A stretch of 64,000 nt of DNA, from assembly GCA_921293015.1 (NCBI GenBank), contig OV121092.1, forward strand, positions 16,645,888-16,709,887, in the 5' to 3' direction. A program made the translations under genes and the position numbers. This DNA comes from Phorcus lineatus. Taxonomy: Eukaryota > Mollusca > Gastropoda > Trochida > Trochidae. Below are positions 22,213 to 35,400 of the stretch, piece by piece. The notes below the pieces were generated by a model. It made no database searches and was not told the DNA's origin. It worked only from the letters and a program-made list of their open reading frames with translations. Position 1 is the first letter of the stretch; each line of letters begins with the position of its first letter.

Positions 22213-24867
22213 GGATTATTAGAAGAGACTTATTGTTCTATTATAGATATTGACAATGATTTAGGTAAGTTTTCACAATTGGACAACCACCTTCGTCATC
22301 TCTTCCCTCAAATGGAGGTTTTAATGGCTGCACATTTATGTGTAATGGATGCTTCTCTCACTCTAAAACTAGTATTTACTATAATGATCAATTGTATGAT
22401 ATGGGGCATACAAATAAAGATATAAATCAGTCAAATCAAAAAGGCATAAATGTAGATGAATATCATGAGCTCAATCTCCTGAGTCCTCGAAAAGTGTAGG
22501 TTATACTTTGTCAGGAAAACCAAACCTTTCCTAAGAAATGGAATTGTAAAGAACATAATGGCGAGACTCTACCATGTGGTTCAACATGTAAGAAAGGATA
22601 GCACTATTCGTTCTCTAGAATAGGATATAATTCAAAATTTAAAATGGCATGTCATTTTTTGAAAAACTTTATGTAATGGACTACAGGCAAGAAGTCAATC
22701 ATTAAAATAACTCATTATATGCGACCCAAATTAGCACGCTGATTTCCAGTAAATATGTAATCCTATTGATATCAGCGTATTTCAGGAGTTCTTCAGATAC
22801 ATAAATGCTGATGTAGCAGGATGATTATAACACATCTCAATAAGAAACGAATTAGTTTCAAGTTTATATGATTTTTCAATCTGCAATCATTATCATAAAA
22901 AATTAGACAATCACTACAATCAATTTATTTAAAGACTATTGATTTACATGTATGTATGCATTTATTGGAACAATATTTAAAATGTAATTCAAAAGGGCAT
23001 AAACGCAGAATAATAACTTGTTCAATATTAATACAAGTAGTTTTACTGATTAGATGATACACACAGAATTACAATTACTTGAATAGGGAATGATACACCT
23101 TTCTATCACAAAGTTTGTTTTCTCTTTTCATTCTTAGACACTAAATCACAAATTGCATCAAATCGAACAAATAAAGCAAACACAAAAACAATACATCAAT
23201 AACACAGAATAATACATAGAGGATACTAAACGACCCTCCATTTAACACTATTTTCATCAAACGAGTTAATGATTGAGTATTAAACAAGCGAAAGCAAGTT
23301 TCGAAATCCTTATCGAGTTAAATGGAAAAAGTATTTAATTGAAGGAATTTTGTATTCTGTTTATAACTTGACTTTAGTTATCAAGCATGATTACCGAAAA
23401 TGTGCTGAACGAAACAGTTCCGCGATTTGACCGCCATTGTGCTGGCAAGTCCATCATCGTGACGTCACAATTACACAATATTAGTTACACTAGTTTAATA
23501 TCGCCGGAAAGATATGACACTAAAGTATCATTTGAGTAAAAAAGAGTTATTTGCCAGTTCATGCTAAATTCAGTTTCTGGAATTTATAACACCATTTCCG
23601 ATATCTTTTAGACAAAATTATCTTTAAATCAACCTTAGGAAACTTAACTGATATTTTTACAGCTCTCTAGCAATTTCTTGCTCTTGTCATCATTTGCTTA
23701 TCACTAAATTTCTCGCTGCTTACGTCTGAAACAATGCTACACTGATTGACAATTTGCTTAGATATGAAAATAGATATTTTTCATCCTAACAAAATGTACC
23801 AATTTGTAATTCCCTTGGAAGAATTTCTATGGAATACATCATTTCGACCATTTGTGCCTTTCATATAAAAAAGGCCAAAAGATAATAAACCCATTTTGGA
23901 AGCAGTGTTTTAATTCCAAAATTCTCTCCATATCTCAAGTGTTCCTATGGGATCAAGCTATCTGACTACTAATCGAATGATCATTTTTGTTTGACAATGC
24001 AGTGATTATAGTTTATGAAGTGCTGTAGCTAGAATATGCTGAATTATCATAGTATGATTATACCTTCAAAGAACATTTTGAGAATATTATAAGTGTCTAT
24101 ATTTGCTTTCTAAAAACAAACCAACTTTGCACTGAACTCTTAGGGAGAGCGTATATAGTATTTGTCTCATACCTTATGTCTTAAGTTCCTTCTCGGGGTA
24201 TACACCTTCAAACGTTTCCCTCCCACGGAGTCTTACTTCCGCACAAAGCTTTGAAAAAATCTTTTATCCATACATATTTGATATGAGAGTAACTCTGTTA
24301 AATAATGTTTTATAACAGGAGTGAATGAGCGAGGTGAATTCTTACTGGATTAAATTAATGGTAAACCACTAAAATTGTATCTGGCATGGGCATTTGAAAT
24401 TAATCAGAAAAATGCGCCTAACAGTACTTTTATATAAATCTCCTGTTACTTGCGCATGCCGAAAGACATAAGCTTTACACATGTTGTTCCTTGGGGAATA
24501 TCTTAATAATTCAGTTCATCTTTACCTTTTCAACCAAACACTTTTAAGTATGCCAACAGGCATATTTCTTTGAAACTTTTCTCTGAAGTGAACTGTTTAA
24601 TGTTGAAGCAGTCATTGTCTTTTGATACAGAAAACCTGCTAGTATATACTTGTTTCATTTGGATTCGGTAATTAGTTATCAATCAAAGATAATTTGATTA
24701 ATTTTTTTTCGAAAATGTTATTCGAATTTCTATACAGTTTGGACGCAAATCACAAGGAGCTAATGGGCTAATAAACAATCTTACAGCTTATAAAGGAAGT
24801 AAAACTTCTCGTAAAGGTTATCTTTTAAAACCTTGTCTTGCTCAATTGTTAAACCATTTTCAACATA

Positions 24868-25651
24868 TACTCATGGTAAAAATGGTTGACACCCCCTAAT
24901 AATAAGTGATAAATTTAGCATAAATAACACAATATGTCATTTTCATTCAATTTTATTGTCATATGTGTTAGCACTGAATATCTCTTGTTGAATTGTGTAC
25001 ATGCACGCTTACTGTCTCAACATAAACACAATACAAGTGAACCAAATATATAAATATATAGAAAAACACACAGTGTTTGTATGATTACGTTTGAGAGAAT
25101 CATCGAGGCAATTGAAAGTCAGGCATACTGAACAGTTATCAAAACGATAGCCTGAATATCAGTGAATGTAAAATGAGGTTCAATAACGAGTGGCTCCACC
25201 TCGAGTCTCTACAAGGGCGTCAACACTTCGTGGGATGCTGTCAATAAGCTTGTTGACATTTACTCCAGTCACACTATTCCAAATTTGAACCAATCAACAT
25301 CTTGTTTCAACAAGTAATTGTTCATTGATCCTGCTCGATGAGGGCGAGAGTTGTCGTCCTGTAACAGAAAATTGTTGCCGTGGACCCATACACAATCATC
25401 CCTGAACCTTTCTCCCCCTAACCACCGTACTCTCACTCGACCATCAAACCGATGAAGCAAGAACCGCGATTCATCTGTAAACACAACATGACGCCAATGT
25501 TGCAGCCTTACGTTGCAGTGACGTACAGCCCAGTCTGTCTCGACCTAGTTTTTGACCAGACACGTCATATCAACTAAACTTACCCAATCAAGATTTTCTG
25601 CTCAAATTACGTTTTTTCCAAAGGGGGTGTCAACCATTTTTACCATGAGTT
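24868..25651 (-). mobile_element. Internally deleted Tc1-like element with intact TIRs
   Basis: The ends are a perfect 29-bp inverted repeat, 24869-24897 and 25622-25650, opening ACTCATGGTAAAAATGGTTG. The left end abuts TA; the right flank reads TTTAAA, so the TA target duplication is damaged or differently placed. The 0.78-kb length is about half that of a full Tc1-like element, and the interior carries a shortened transposase relic on the minus strand. The matching site in segment B near 40.2 kb and S2 lack it. Intact ends on a deleted body make it MITE-like. Confidence 0.9.
25180..25544 (-). pseudogene. Truncated Tc1-like transposase
   Basis: The minus strand encodes the middle of a Tc1-like DDE transposase: a conserved tryptophan-rich lead-in (ETDWAVRH..QHWRHV), then FTDESRF with the first catalytic Asp and GRVRVRWLGGERF. 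The usual VMVWGGI segment is missing, and the sequence jumps to LLQDDNSRPHRA, the second-Asp region. After DVDWF there is a further deletion that removes the third catalytic region (the SPDLNPIEHLWD equivalent), then a frameshift and the family C-terminus NKLIDSIPRSVDALVETRGG, ending ATRY and TGA at 25182-25180. The N-terminal DNA-binding domain is absent. It is distinct from the relic at the window start and cannot be active. Confidence 0.9.
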
Positions 25652-27525
25652 TAAATCAAATCTTAGAACAGTTACTATCCAATTTTATTTTCAATTTTCA
25701 GTTTTGATATCTACCGACAGCTTTGATTTTGCCTGACCCCCCGGAAAACAATTTTATTTAGATTGTCAGTATCTAATGACCTCTTTCTCAAAAAACGTAC
25801 TAGATGCAGCTTTGAAGGCTATTTGGTTAGTTGATGTGCTTTAAAAGTACTCATAAGACGTGTCTTTATCATTTAATCTAACTTATGCAAAGTAAATACC
25901 CACCATATGATCACAAAATCTAAAAAGAATGATTCTTTATAGTCTAAATACACGTAGAAGACTAATAATAAATGGTTCCATGGTAATGATCTAAAACTAC
26001 ATGTTTAAGTGACTTTTAAGAAAAAATTACTCTAAGTAGTTTTGACCTAAGTATGTATCATAGTAAATACTGCTAACAGGGGGCTCTTCTTGAACCAAAA
26101 GAGTATGTGGTAAATATTGATTGTTTTGCACTTCTAATTATAAATGCTAATGGATACAATTTGCCCACAGTTTCCTTAATTCTTCTGTTAATGATAACGT
26201 GGTGTGATCTTTATATAAGAAACCTTAATAAGGCAAGGTTTTAAGAGAAAAGCTTTTATCTGCCATTTGCAGTTTGTCACGGTGTTTAACCTTTCATTAT
26301 GTAGACTGTAAGGAACCCTTACTTGTTTCAGTAATAGCAAAATCATTATACTTCTATAACATTGGCGTCTTTTTAAGGGTTAAGGTTAATGAACTTCTTA
26401 ATGAAAAATCTTCAGGTTCACAAATGAAATTTTCAACAGGGAAGGTTTTTTAAAATTTTTATGAAAAAACTGTGGACCCTTTTCTCGGCATCCTTAAATA
26501 ACGATTTTTTTCGTGAAAAGCGATCACCAAGTTCGGATTTCCAATGAAACGAATCGTCCAAGACATGTTCTTAATCATCATTTCAAAATCTGATATCCTG
26601 TTCAATTCACTTTAACAGAAATTATTTTGATGATATTCTAAACGTTTCTAAGGCAAATTCAATGATGAAATGTTAAAATTCAAACTGTGCATTCAGTCAG
26701 GTCAGCCTGTCCCGAAAAATATGACGATTTCCTTTCATTAAGAAAATTTAGTCTAGTCACATTTTTACAGCATGTAAAGATCATATACATGAGCGATTAT
26801 GTACAATTCAATGCGGTAAGTCAAAGATCAACTAAGTAATCGTTCCAAGGTAGAAAAACTTTATATCTTTTAACCGACGTTTCTAAGAAGTTTTATATTT
26901 AAATCTAAAAGGATACATTTAATAGAAAAAGTGTTCATGAAATATTTGCGAACACTATCAAATTCATAGAGAATGTTAGTAATCTTTTAGCAAGGTTATG
27001 TACATGCTGTTTTTGTGTCAAATCATTAGATTGTGTTTTTGGAACTTCGTTGAATAGTACTTTGAAGATTTCAAATAACACTGCACGATTGACAAAGAAG
27101 CTGTATAAATTTTCAACACAGGGTCAATTTATACCCTCTCGATGAATTTTACAGTGCTTATGCAATCGAGATCATGATTACGTAGCATATTGCCTTTTTT
27201 GAGTGACATGGTTGCCTTTCTCTCGGATTCGTCAACCTTTTAAATTTGCATAACTAATGAAGTGTCGATTATTTGTGTACCTAGGGTAAGAACTTTCTGT
27301 TTTACATGTCTATAAAAGGTCATTAGTTAAAACTTGAAACATAAAAAATCATGTAAAATCTGATTTAAATTTTCTTTGTTTGGAACATTATATCTTCCGA
27401 ATAAAAATAAGAAGTTTAAGACTAAAAAGCTTTAAACGAATATAAAGAACCACTTACATCAAATATGAGGCGCGAAAGAAGTGTTTTCGTAATTAGATTT
27501 GAGTTTTAAGTGATAAACTTGCAAC

Positions 27526-28249
27526 TTAAGGTTGTTCGCTCCTCACCTGCTGCGCATGACCAAACTGTCAACTTTACAACACTCAAATAACCTTCAATCG
27601 TAATGTTCTTACATAATAAGCCAAAACGAACTGGTAATTTCTCAATTTTGATGATTTCTGATTAAATATCCATCAAAATTAACAAACGTAGTATTTTTAT
27701 TTTGAAATAATTCACAATTTTGCGGACTCAGCAATTTTCAGTTGGAACTATCCTTTGAGCAAGTTCTATTAACTGTTTTTCTTAGAAAGTAGATGTTGTT
27801 GAATGAATATGATTTGTATGTATGCGTTCAGGTAGAAGTTTTGATAATGAGTGGGAGAAAGCATGTTTTTAGTACAAAAATAGCTTGAATGTTGATAATC
27901 TAATTGAAATGTTTCAATACATTTTGTGCCATATCAGCTAAAAACCCACACTACCATATATTTTTAAAACTTTTCTCTGGAAGAAAATAACCTTAACTCT
28001 AACATATTTTCATATTCAATAAAGTTTAATACAGGAACTAATTTAAATTTAAGATTTCTCCGAAAAGGTCATCATTTCCCCGTGGACTCCCATGTTAAAG
28101 CTCTAACGGACAAAGGGATCTTTGTCTTAAAATATCTCCAAAAAAACCACACTTACCCCGACCATTTTCTTGGGTTGATATATCAAGTGAATACACTACT
28201 GTTGAAAAATACAAGTTAGAAAAAAAGTTTAATACTTTAAATTGGAGGA
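27526..28249. mobile_element. TTAA-bounded element, family 1 copy 2, right end lost
   Basis: The left end TTAAGGTTGTTCGCTCCTC (27526-27544) differs from copy 1 by one base. The interior matches copy 1 throughout, including CTCAATTTTGATGATTTC, GACTCAGCAATTTT and AAAAACCCACACTACCATAT. The right end breaks off after TTGGAGGA at 28249, where copy 1 continues AGCGAACATCCTTAA. The same place in segment B (about 42.06 kb) lacks the element. Confidence 0.85.
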
Positions 28250-29839
28250 TTTGATGATTTATTCGATATAAAACAAATTTCTGGATCATTGAAAGGAACA
28301 ATCTGAGTTATAATATATTCAGTTTAAATGTGTTTAAAAAAATATCTTTTCCTCCTGTTTGAATCTGACTTTTCCCCATAAAGCCTATTTAAATTTAATT
28401 TAGTGGTTTTGCTAATATGAAGTATGTATTCCTTTCAAATCAATAATTTTTCATGAAAACAATTATTCTTCAAAGGCATGAACATTGTAAATTCATAAAA
28501 AAAAACAAAAGTAGTTTCTTACTTTTTCATATATAAAGCCTTTTAAATAGCGATCAGGGAAAAGACTTTATTAATCTATAAATCAATGTTTCACTTTTGC
28601 TTTCAAGCTTGCCGGCAATTTTTATGAATGCCAACAGGCATCACTGTCAACCTTTTTAATATACCCCATTTTTTACAGATTAATCTCTTCGTATATTAAA
28701 TCAGCCACCAGACATAACTGATAGCAATATCTGAAACGAACATTTTCGTCTTTTCGTCTTTCAATTGCCAGCAATTTTCAATGCATATTCTTAATGTGCA
28801 TGTCCTAATTGGGGATGATATTTATCAATATCTTTACTTTTCTCCTCGTTTAGAAAAATATCTTGAATAATGAATTACAACGGAAAAAAGAAAAACCTTG
28901 AAACATTTCAAGGTAATATATATATATGTATAATGATACTGAAAAAAGTAACAAAAGTCATCTTTATCACTCCAGTAGACTTTTGATTTAATTCGAGAAC
29001 TTAATTACTGAGGGTAAGCTTAATGATATCATGTTCCGTGAAGGGGCAGTAGCACAGTAGCAGTAGCAGCAATCAGTATTCATAGAAATTTCATAAGAAT
29101 CAAGCAAAAAACAAGCCATTTGGGTTTTAACACCTTTTAATCAAATGAGAAAGGAAAGGATTTGCACAGGTTAACCAAACGTTCGTTTTAGATAATTTTG
29201 ATTGTTGTGCAATTGGAAGCATTTATTTTAGTTTGTGATAGATCTCTTTGTTCACCTAAGAACATCAAATACATCAAATTTGTATTTTTACAAGCTTTGT
29301 AAAATAATTCAAACTGTTGTTAAAATTACTGACGAGATTAAGCAATAACTTTACACTTTTATGTGGTCACTGACGTCAACAGATAGATGTAAGGTTCAAC
29401 ACAAATAGAAGTTTCAACAACAGTCAGTCATTCTCGGTGAACTAACACAGTTGAAACATTTGAGAAATGAGACTCTGACAACATACTGGTTATTAAGCTG
29501 ATAAATCCTCTTAAGGGTATCAGTCATTCTCTCACATGAAACAATGAGGGCAACATGCAACAAAAACATCTTATCTTGTTCCACAGACATGTTGTTAGTG
29601 ATGGTGATTGAACTTTCTGTTATTAAATACCACAATAAATCATGCTCTTGTTATTTTTTCGTCATCAAATAAGGTTCCCATGCTTTGTGTTCATCAATCA
29701 AAGTTGCATAGTCAAGCATCGTGTAAGGAATTCATTATTGAGTCAATGATACTACCCGTTTAGAAATTAAAGATCGTAAATCTTTTTAAGATCGTTTAAC
29801 TGTTTCTCCAAAATCTAACAATATAATTTTATAATGTGT

Positions 29840-29891
29840 TTGTTCACTGTAAAAGGGTTTAGTAATTGTTCACTGCAAAAGGGTTTAGTAA
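29840..29891. repeat. Tandem duplication, 26 bp period
   Basis: Two adjacent 26-bp copies of TTGTTCACTG(T/C)AAAAGGGTTTAGTAA, differing at one base. Confidence 0.95.
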
Positions 29892-32800
29892 CCTTTGAAC
29901 GTTATTTTTATAAAAGATTTACCTTCAGTCTCTCATTACAGTTACGATGAATGAAGATTTTTTTGGTAATGGAATCAAGCTATTGATCTTATATATGGAA
30001 GTTGAAATTAATTTGAAAAAAAAATTGGAATTAAAAAAATCGGAATCATAATGGACAGGGATAGTTGTTTCATCAATAACTAATCGACAACAGATAAATT
30101 TCTACATTACAAACATAATTATCCACAGAAAAAAAAGCTTATAAAGAAACACCTCTGTTTTAAAAACCCATTAAAGATTGAAATTACTTAGCATAAAATT
30201 AACTTTTCAAAGTGCGTCCATTTTCTTGTAGTTGTTTTGTATTGAAGATGCATGAACCCTTTTGTGTCGTATGCATGATATCTGCTGTTTCTCTTTGTGT
30301 TCTGTTTTTGCGCAAATGACTAAATCTTTGATGATGCACAGCCTCTTGAAACGAAATTTGATCAACAAAATTTTGCTGTCTTATCGTGGTAATCAATCGA
30401 AGAGTCAAGACTGCCAGTCTGTATGAAGATTTTTTTCATGAAATGTTTTAAGCGGAATAATCCTCTTTGTAATTTCAATTTGCATTTAGTATTCCATTAG
30501 GCTAATAGATAAAGCCTCCAAATTAAAACTATGAGCACGTAGACTTTGGTGTCGACCCCCTTTTCTTTACATAAACTAAATAATTTTCTCATAAAAATCA
30601 ATTTAATTCAGCTGTGTAACGGAAATTTAAAGATACGTCTATTTGGGAACTCTTAAAACACATTTAGTGAATTCAATTGACCCATTAAAGTTCTAATGAA
30701 ATCAATTTAAAATCTATACATTTAAAGGCGTGCCAAAAACTTTAAGTCTAAATTCTGTGAACTATTGGCTATTTGTGCGTTTTCATTACATCCCAGAAAA
30801 AGTAGGAAAATTCTATTTTAACTAATGGAACAAACTTTGTAGAGTAAATTATATTTCTTCTCTCCTCTTCTCCTTTTTTGAAAATACTATTTAACACAGA
30901 TTGACATCTACAAAGCAATAAAAATAAAATTGATTAAACAAATTATTTAATTAATTATTATTTAACTGTTTTTATAACCTAACATCACAAATATGTACTT
31001 TAACTACAAATCAATACAATTAAAAGAATTGAAACTAAATAACTTATTAAAGGGTCTTCCAATAGAGGCTTTGACATCATTATGATTTTGATTTGAAAGA
31101 ATTCAAACATGTACAAAATATTGATATTATTTCACTTTCATCTTTATATCGGTTTTGATGAGAAATCTACCACTCAATTGACTTTAACTCCTCAATCAGA
31201 ACATATACAAGATTGTTCACATGTAAGTGAAGCAGAATGTTCTCATAATGATTATACAATTTTTTCCTTCCATTAAATAATATTTAGTGTACATAAGTAG
31301 GGTATTCTGAGTTTGTTCAAATATCTGAAACAACCGATTTTGAAACGAGTTCATTTGATATAAATCTTTTCATCTGATGAAAATTAGTGTGTCCAAATTC
31401 AGAACTATCCCTCATATGGTAAAAAAGTGCTTGATTTTATATGTTCCTCTATTTCCAAAGCTAATGAGAACATTTAAACCATTTGACGAAGGTTTGGATA
31501 TGATAAAAGGGTATTGAAGTGTTCAAATTCAGGGGATTAAAGCAAATGTTAGATAGTCTTGTCACATGGAGGCTGTATGGCAGTTGTAAGATTACATAAA
31601 ACTGTTGCAAATTGTAACCAAGATTTGTAATGAGGTATTCTTTGCTTTTCATTTCAATGAAGACATTCTTTCACACCTTATTTTCAGACATAAAGTCCAA
31701 AATACATGTTTATAAAGATTTGCATGTGATAATGTATATCTTTTTTCTGTTAAAGTGTACAATGATCAAACATATTTTAAACATTTTCTTGAAATAAAAG
31801 ATTTGAACAAATGTATACAAAAAAATCCATTTTGAATTTTGCAAAAGGTTCATTTTCTCTGTACAAAAGCTGGTATTCAGATTGGAATACAATGGTATAT
31901 CTCAATATTTAGTATAAAACTATAGAGAACATGTGAAAAATGCAAACATTACTGTTCTCATATTTAGGTTTGAAAGCTGCATTCTAGTCATATGCTGGTT
32001 TGACAAATGATTCATCCTTGCCTCTTTGTCACTTTTTGATCAATTTGATACACGTTTTTTAAAATCGAGTAACTAAATACTTTAAGTAGTTGACGTTTAT
32101 CATATTTCATATCATACTTTAAGATTTGAATAGATAAAACAAATGAAGTATTTTCTTAACATCTTTGCCTTTTTCATTTGATTAAGAACTCTATGGGTAT
32201 GCACATTTAGACCATTTAAAAACAAGTTCATATTATAGTGAACGTTTTGAGTATATATTGAGATTGTCAGTTCAATGTCGAATTAGTATCAAGTAATAGC
32301 ATAGCATAACGAATATTTGGGATTTACATGTTATCTTGAAAAGTCCAAAATAAGGACAATCTGAATTCGAAATCAGTTAAAGATTCTTAATCCATTGGCA
32401 TTTGTAATAATGGCGACGCAATTTAATTTCTTTTATATAGGAGCCTGTCTTCTTCATGGAGTTGATTAACTAATGGGTTATGCAAATTCTAAAAAGATAA
32501 GATATAGATAAAAGGTTAATGATATTTGTTAAAATCAATTGGGTGTCAACAAATATAGAAATTTGCTGAAGCAACATTAAATGACGTTTTAGTAGTATCA
32601 TGGTGAACGATATGTTTAAGATTTAAGATTGTTAAGTGCACTGCTGCGAATGCTGTCCGGTTTGCTTTCGTTATGGGCCTTCTCTGCGTGTTTTAAAGAA
32701 GCATTAGATTCAACCATCCTGCTTTTAGGCAAACACACTTTATTTGTTTGGGCAGGATATACTGTCAACTTCTAACAATCTCCTGACATAAGGGAAAAGA

Positions 32801-33265
32801 TCTTGAATTGATGGATTTCAACTGAATTTGACAGTAAAAATAGAATTTATATTCTAGCTGGTTTTTTAAAATATATATTCAAAACCAATTTCAAATTATT
32901 GTTATTATTGTTGAGCAGAATTGCTATCTACTTCATTTAGCTTCATAAAAACAGTGTTTGGTGTCTTTTATATGACAGCAAGGAGAAAGTGACATGGACC
33001 ACTCGTGTTTTCATTTACTAATACATAATTTGGCATGGCATGTCGTTGAGATGATCAAATTTATCTTTTGTTCTATTACTTCGCCAATAACCATGTTGTT
33101 GGGATACATTCATATACATTCACGTTCCCGTTGCTGGCTTATCCAGGGAGTCCCTACCGTTCACTACCCAACAACAATTTCAAACAATTGCCTAAGCTCC
33201 TTCCACCTTCTTACAGAGAGCCAATTTTCTAAACATGAAAGTGTAGACGAAATCAAATTTCAATT
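32801..33265. other. Unexplained spacer between A and a TTAA element
   Basis: From about 32990 to 33250 the GC content is higher than in the flanks, and a 91-codon plus frame (32994-33269) is open, but its stop is supplied by the TTAA of the next element. The peptide is rich in Ser, His and Ile and unlike any family I know. It has no equivalent at the end of segment B. Probably non-coding. Confidence 0.35.
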
Positions 33266-33715
33266 TTAAAGAGCCACTCCGTGATTTTCGCAACATATTA
33301 TTTACCTTTGATACAAACCTAAATGTCATAAGTGGTGATATAAAATCAAAACATCTTAACTTTTCATGTCAAAAAGCCACATCTAAGACAAATACTGGGT
33401 TTCATTGAAACTCTAAAAGCATGCTTATAAATACACAAAGGTGTAGATATCAAGTCCAATATACATGGTTACTAGTTATATAACCTAACAAACACGATCA
33501 ACTCCTAACTGCCCTCCTGGCTGTTTTGAATAAGTCTCCAAAATTACGTTTGACTGTTTGACGCGCGCCACTGTTCTACTTTCATATTGTCACTGTAAAG
33601 AAACAATAAGCTTTAAAATGTGTCTGTTTGGTAACATCGATACTTCACGATCAAATGACACCATTGATTTCGTTTGACATATTTGACTCCAACAACTCAC
33701 GGAGTGGCTCTTTAA
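33266..33715. mobile_element. TTAA-bounded non-autonomous DNA transposon, family 2 copy 2
   Basis: TTAA at 33266-33269 and 33712-33715 flank perfect 15-bp inverted ends, AGAGCCACTCCGTGA (33270-33284) and its complement (33697-33711). It is 450 bp, in the same orientation as copy 1, sharing the TTGACGCGCGCCACTGT and GCCTGGCTGTTT blocks. Its perfect ends suggest that it is the youngest of the three copies. Confidence 0.92.
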
Positions 33716-34679
33716 GTTGAAAAAATTATATTCTGGTTAAATGCAGGATGGAGTTGTCCTTGAACGTAAGCGATGAATTTTTCCTTTCCTTTAATTCTTT
33801 TTGGTATTCAAAGCCATTATTAAAGCTTTATTTTGAGAAAAAAATTTAAAGCCCCCAATAAAGTTTTCAAGATAGAATTCAATAAATGTGAAAGGACGTC
33901 CAAAGGGAATATAAAATCCGTGACAAAGAGATCAATAAAACTTCACTTTTAACTGTTTACCATATAGCTGATCAATCGCCTTTATGGATTCTTGTGGTAG
34001 CGAAGATTTAGGTTTTCTCTTAAAAGGGAAACGATTGTCTGATTACTCTTACTTATATATTGTGCGTTAGCTCACTTGTTTGGCACATGAAAGAAAAGTA
34101 CATTGCTTTATCTTGAATATTCAAATTAACCAAGCAGGACTTTTTATACTGATTTAGTTAAATTTAAAGTTTAAAGCGCTCAGGATATATCAACTCTTTA
34201 CACAATAAATGATTCCTTGCTATTGTATTAAGATGGCAAAAACTGTTTGGATGACTTAAGATATTAAAGATGATATTGACCTGGTACTTAATTTTTACCA
34301 AAAAACAACAATTATAATTATGCTAAAACTATGTTATTATTTCTATGGTGTGACCTTGTTGATCTACATATCAATATCTATATGCTCCTATGTCACCAAA
34401 AGAGATAAACATCGAATAAAGAACTTAGTTAGATGACCTTAATAATATTATTAAAGACCTTAATTCACTTAATTACATTTATTGCCCTCTTTGTATTCAG
34501 TATAGAGTGAAACACAGAAATGAATTGGGAGGATTCCTTTAAATAAGCACCTAAAAGCTTGTATACCAATCCATTCATGAACTGAATATTTTTTGTTAAA
34601 TGTTTAAAATCATAATAACTAATAAATGTGACGAATAATGTTGTTAAATTGCATAAGATACTTATTTTATGCCATAATC
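33716..34679. other. AT-rich sequence without recognised content
   Basis: Spacer between the TTAA element and the R pair bounding segment B. No plus-oriented R copy, which would close segment A as one closes B, could be found. Confidence 0.4.
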
Positions 34680-35050
34680 AATAACTGCACAAAGAACTAT
34701 CAGATAAAACTTTTTATTAGGTTTTGATTTAACTTTGTGTCTATTTCATTAACTGGAAGCGTAGCCCTGTTGTGATAAATACAATTTCATGTCAGTTGAA
34801 CATGTATAGATCATTGCTATATTATATTAACATTCCCTCCCAGCTCCCTTTATGGCAACTCTGTACCAAATTAACCCTCGATTATACAAGATTTGACAAA
34901 TTGGCCCCTGATGGTTTTAATTTTCTTGTATTGCGTTATATATGTTTTTTTAGCCATTTTACTTCTTCCCATAATTACCAAGAACAACACTACTGCTGTA
35001 TTGAAACCGAGACTGCTTTGATAATTGAAATGAGCGTTATTGAATCCGGC
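34680..35050 (-). repeat. R repeat, copy R5
   Basis: Minus-oriented, at the left edge of segment B. Matches R4: GGTTTTGATTTAACTTTGTG, TTTCATTAACTGG, then CCCTTTATGGCAACTCTGTA. The ATG at 34852 opens MATLYQINPRLYKI and then meets TGA. The 93-codon frame starting at 34772 is in another phase and is of no value. Confidence 0.75.
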
Positions 35051-35169
35051 TAATTAGTTACAGTAGCTTGACTCTTTAGCTACAATGTTAATTAGCCCGG
35101 GTTGTTAAGGAGGAGTCTCATTTCTGTTGGGCACGAAGTCTCACTTTAAGATAGCTTTCGATTGTAACA

Positions 35170-35400
35170 ATCATGACTTATAATTGTGATGAAAAACAAT
35201 CAGAAATATCAGATTAACTTTTTATCATTAAGATACAGTGTAAACAATAATTTCACAATATAATATCAGATAAACATTATATATAATCGTTCGATTCAAC
35301 TTTATGTTTATGTCATCAGCTGGTTGCGAGACTCTTTTATAAGGAATACTATTTTATCAATAGGGATTTTGTCAATTTTATTAAATACCATCCATGTTCA
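35170..35400 (-). repeat. R repeat, copy R6 (partial)
   Basis: Matches the first part of R4 and R5: CAGTGTAAACAATAATTTCAC, GATTCAACTTTATGTTTATG and TCATCAGCTGG. The ATG-containing part is absent. Together with R5 it forms the left R pair of segment B. Confidence 0.65.

Larger units (their letters stand above)
20451..32800 (+). repeat. Segmental duplication, copy A
   Basis: Collinear with copy B (35400-48750). Matching starts: 21280/35430, 21990/36060, 22930/37330, 24180/39546, 26160/40820, 27270/41560, 27400/41955, 28440/42630, 29520/42890, 30190/44270, 30500/45450, 31040/46620, 31460/46910, 31700/47390 and 32640/48625. Order and orientation are constant. The offset varies between about 13.1 and 16 kb because each copy has its own insertions. 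A-specific insertions include the Tc1-like element at 24.9-25.65 kb and the TTAA element at 27.5-28.25 kb. I see no gene conserved between A and B. Confidence 0.85.

Noticed and set aside
30199-30408. 69-codon minus-strand frame with hydrophilic composition
   Set aside because: The aligned sequences at 44.27-44.51 kb and 1.99-2.15 kb have shared stops in the same frame, so the ancestral sequence was not coding.
32994-33269. 91-codon plus-strand frame
   Set aside because: Its stop codon comes from the inserted TTAA element, and segment B has no counterpart.
34772-35053. 93-codon plus-strand frame
   Set aside because: Lies inside repeat R5 and is out of phase with the peptide shared by R copies.
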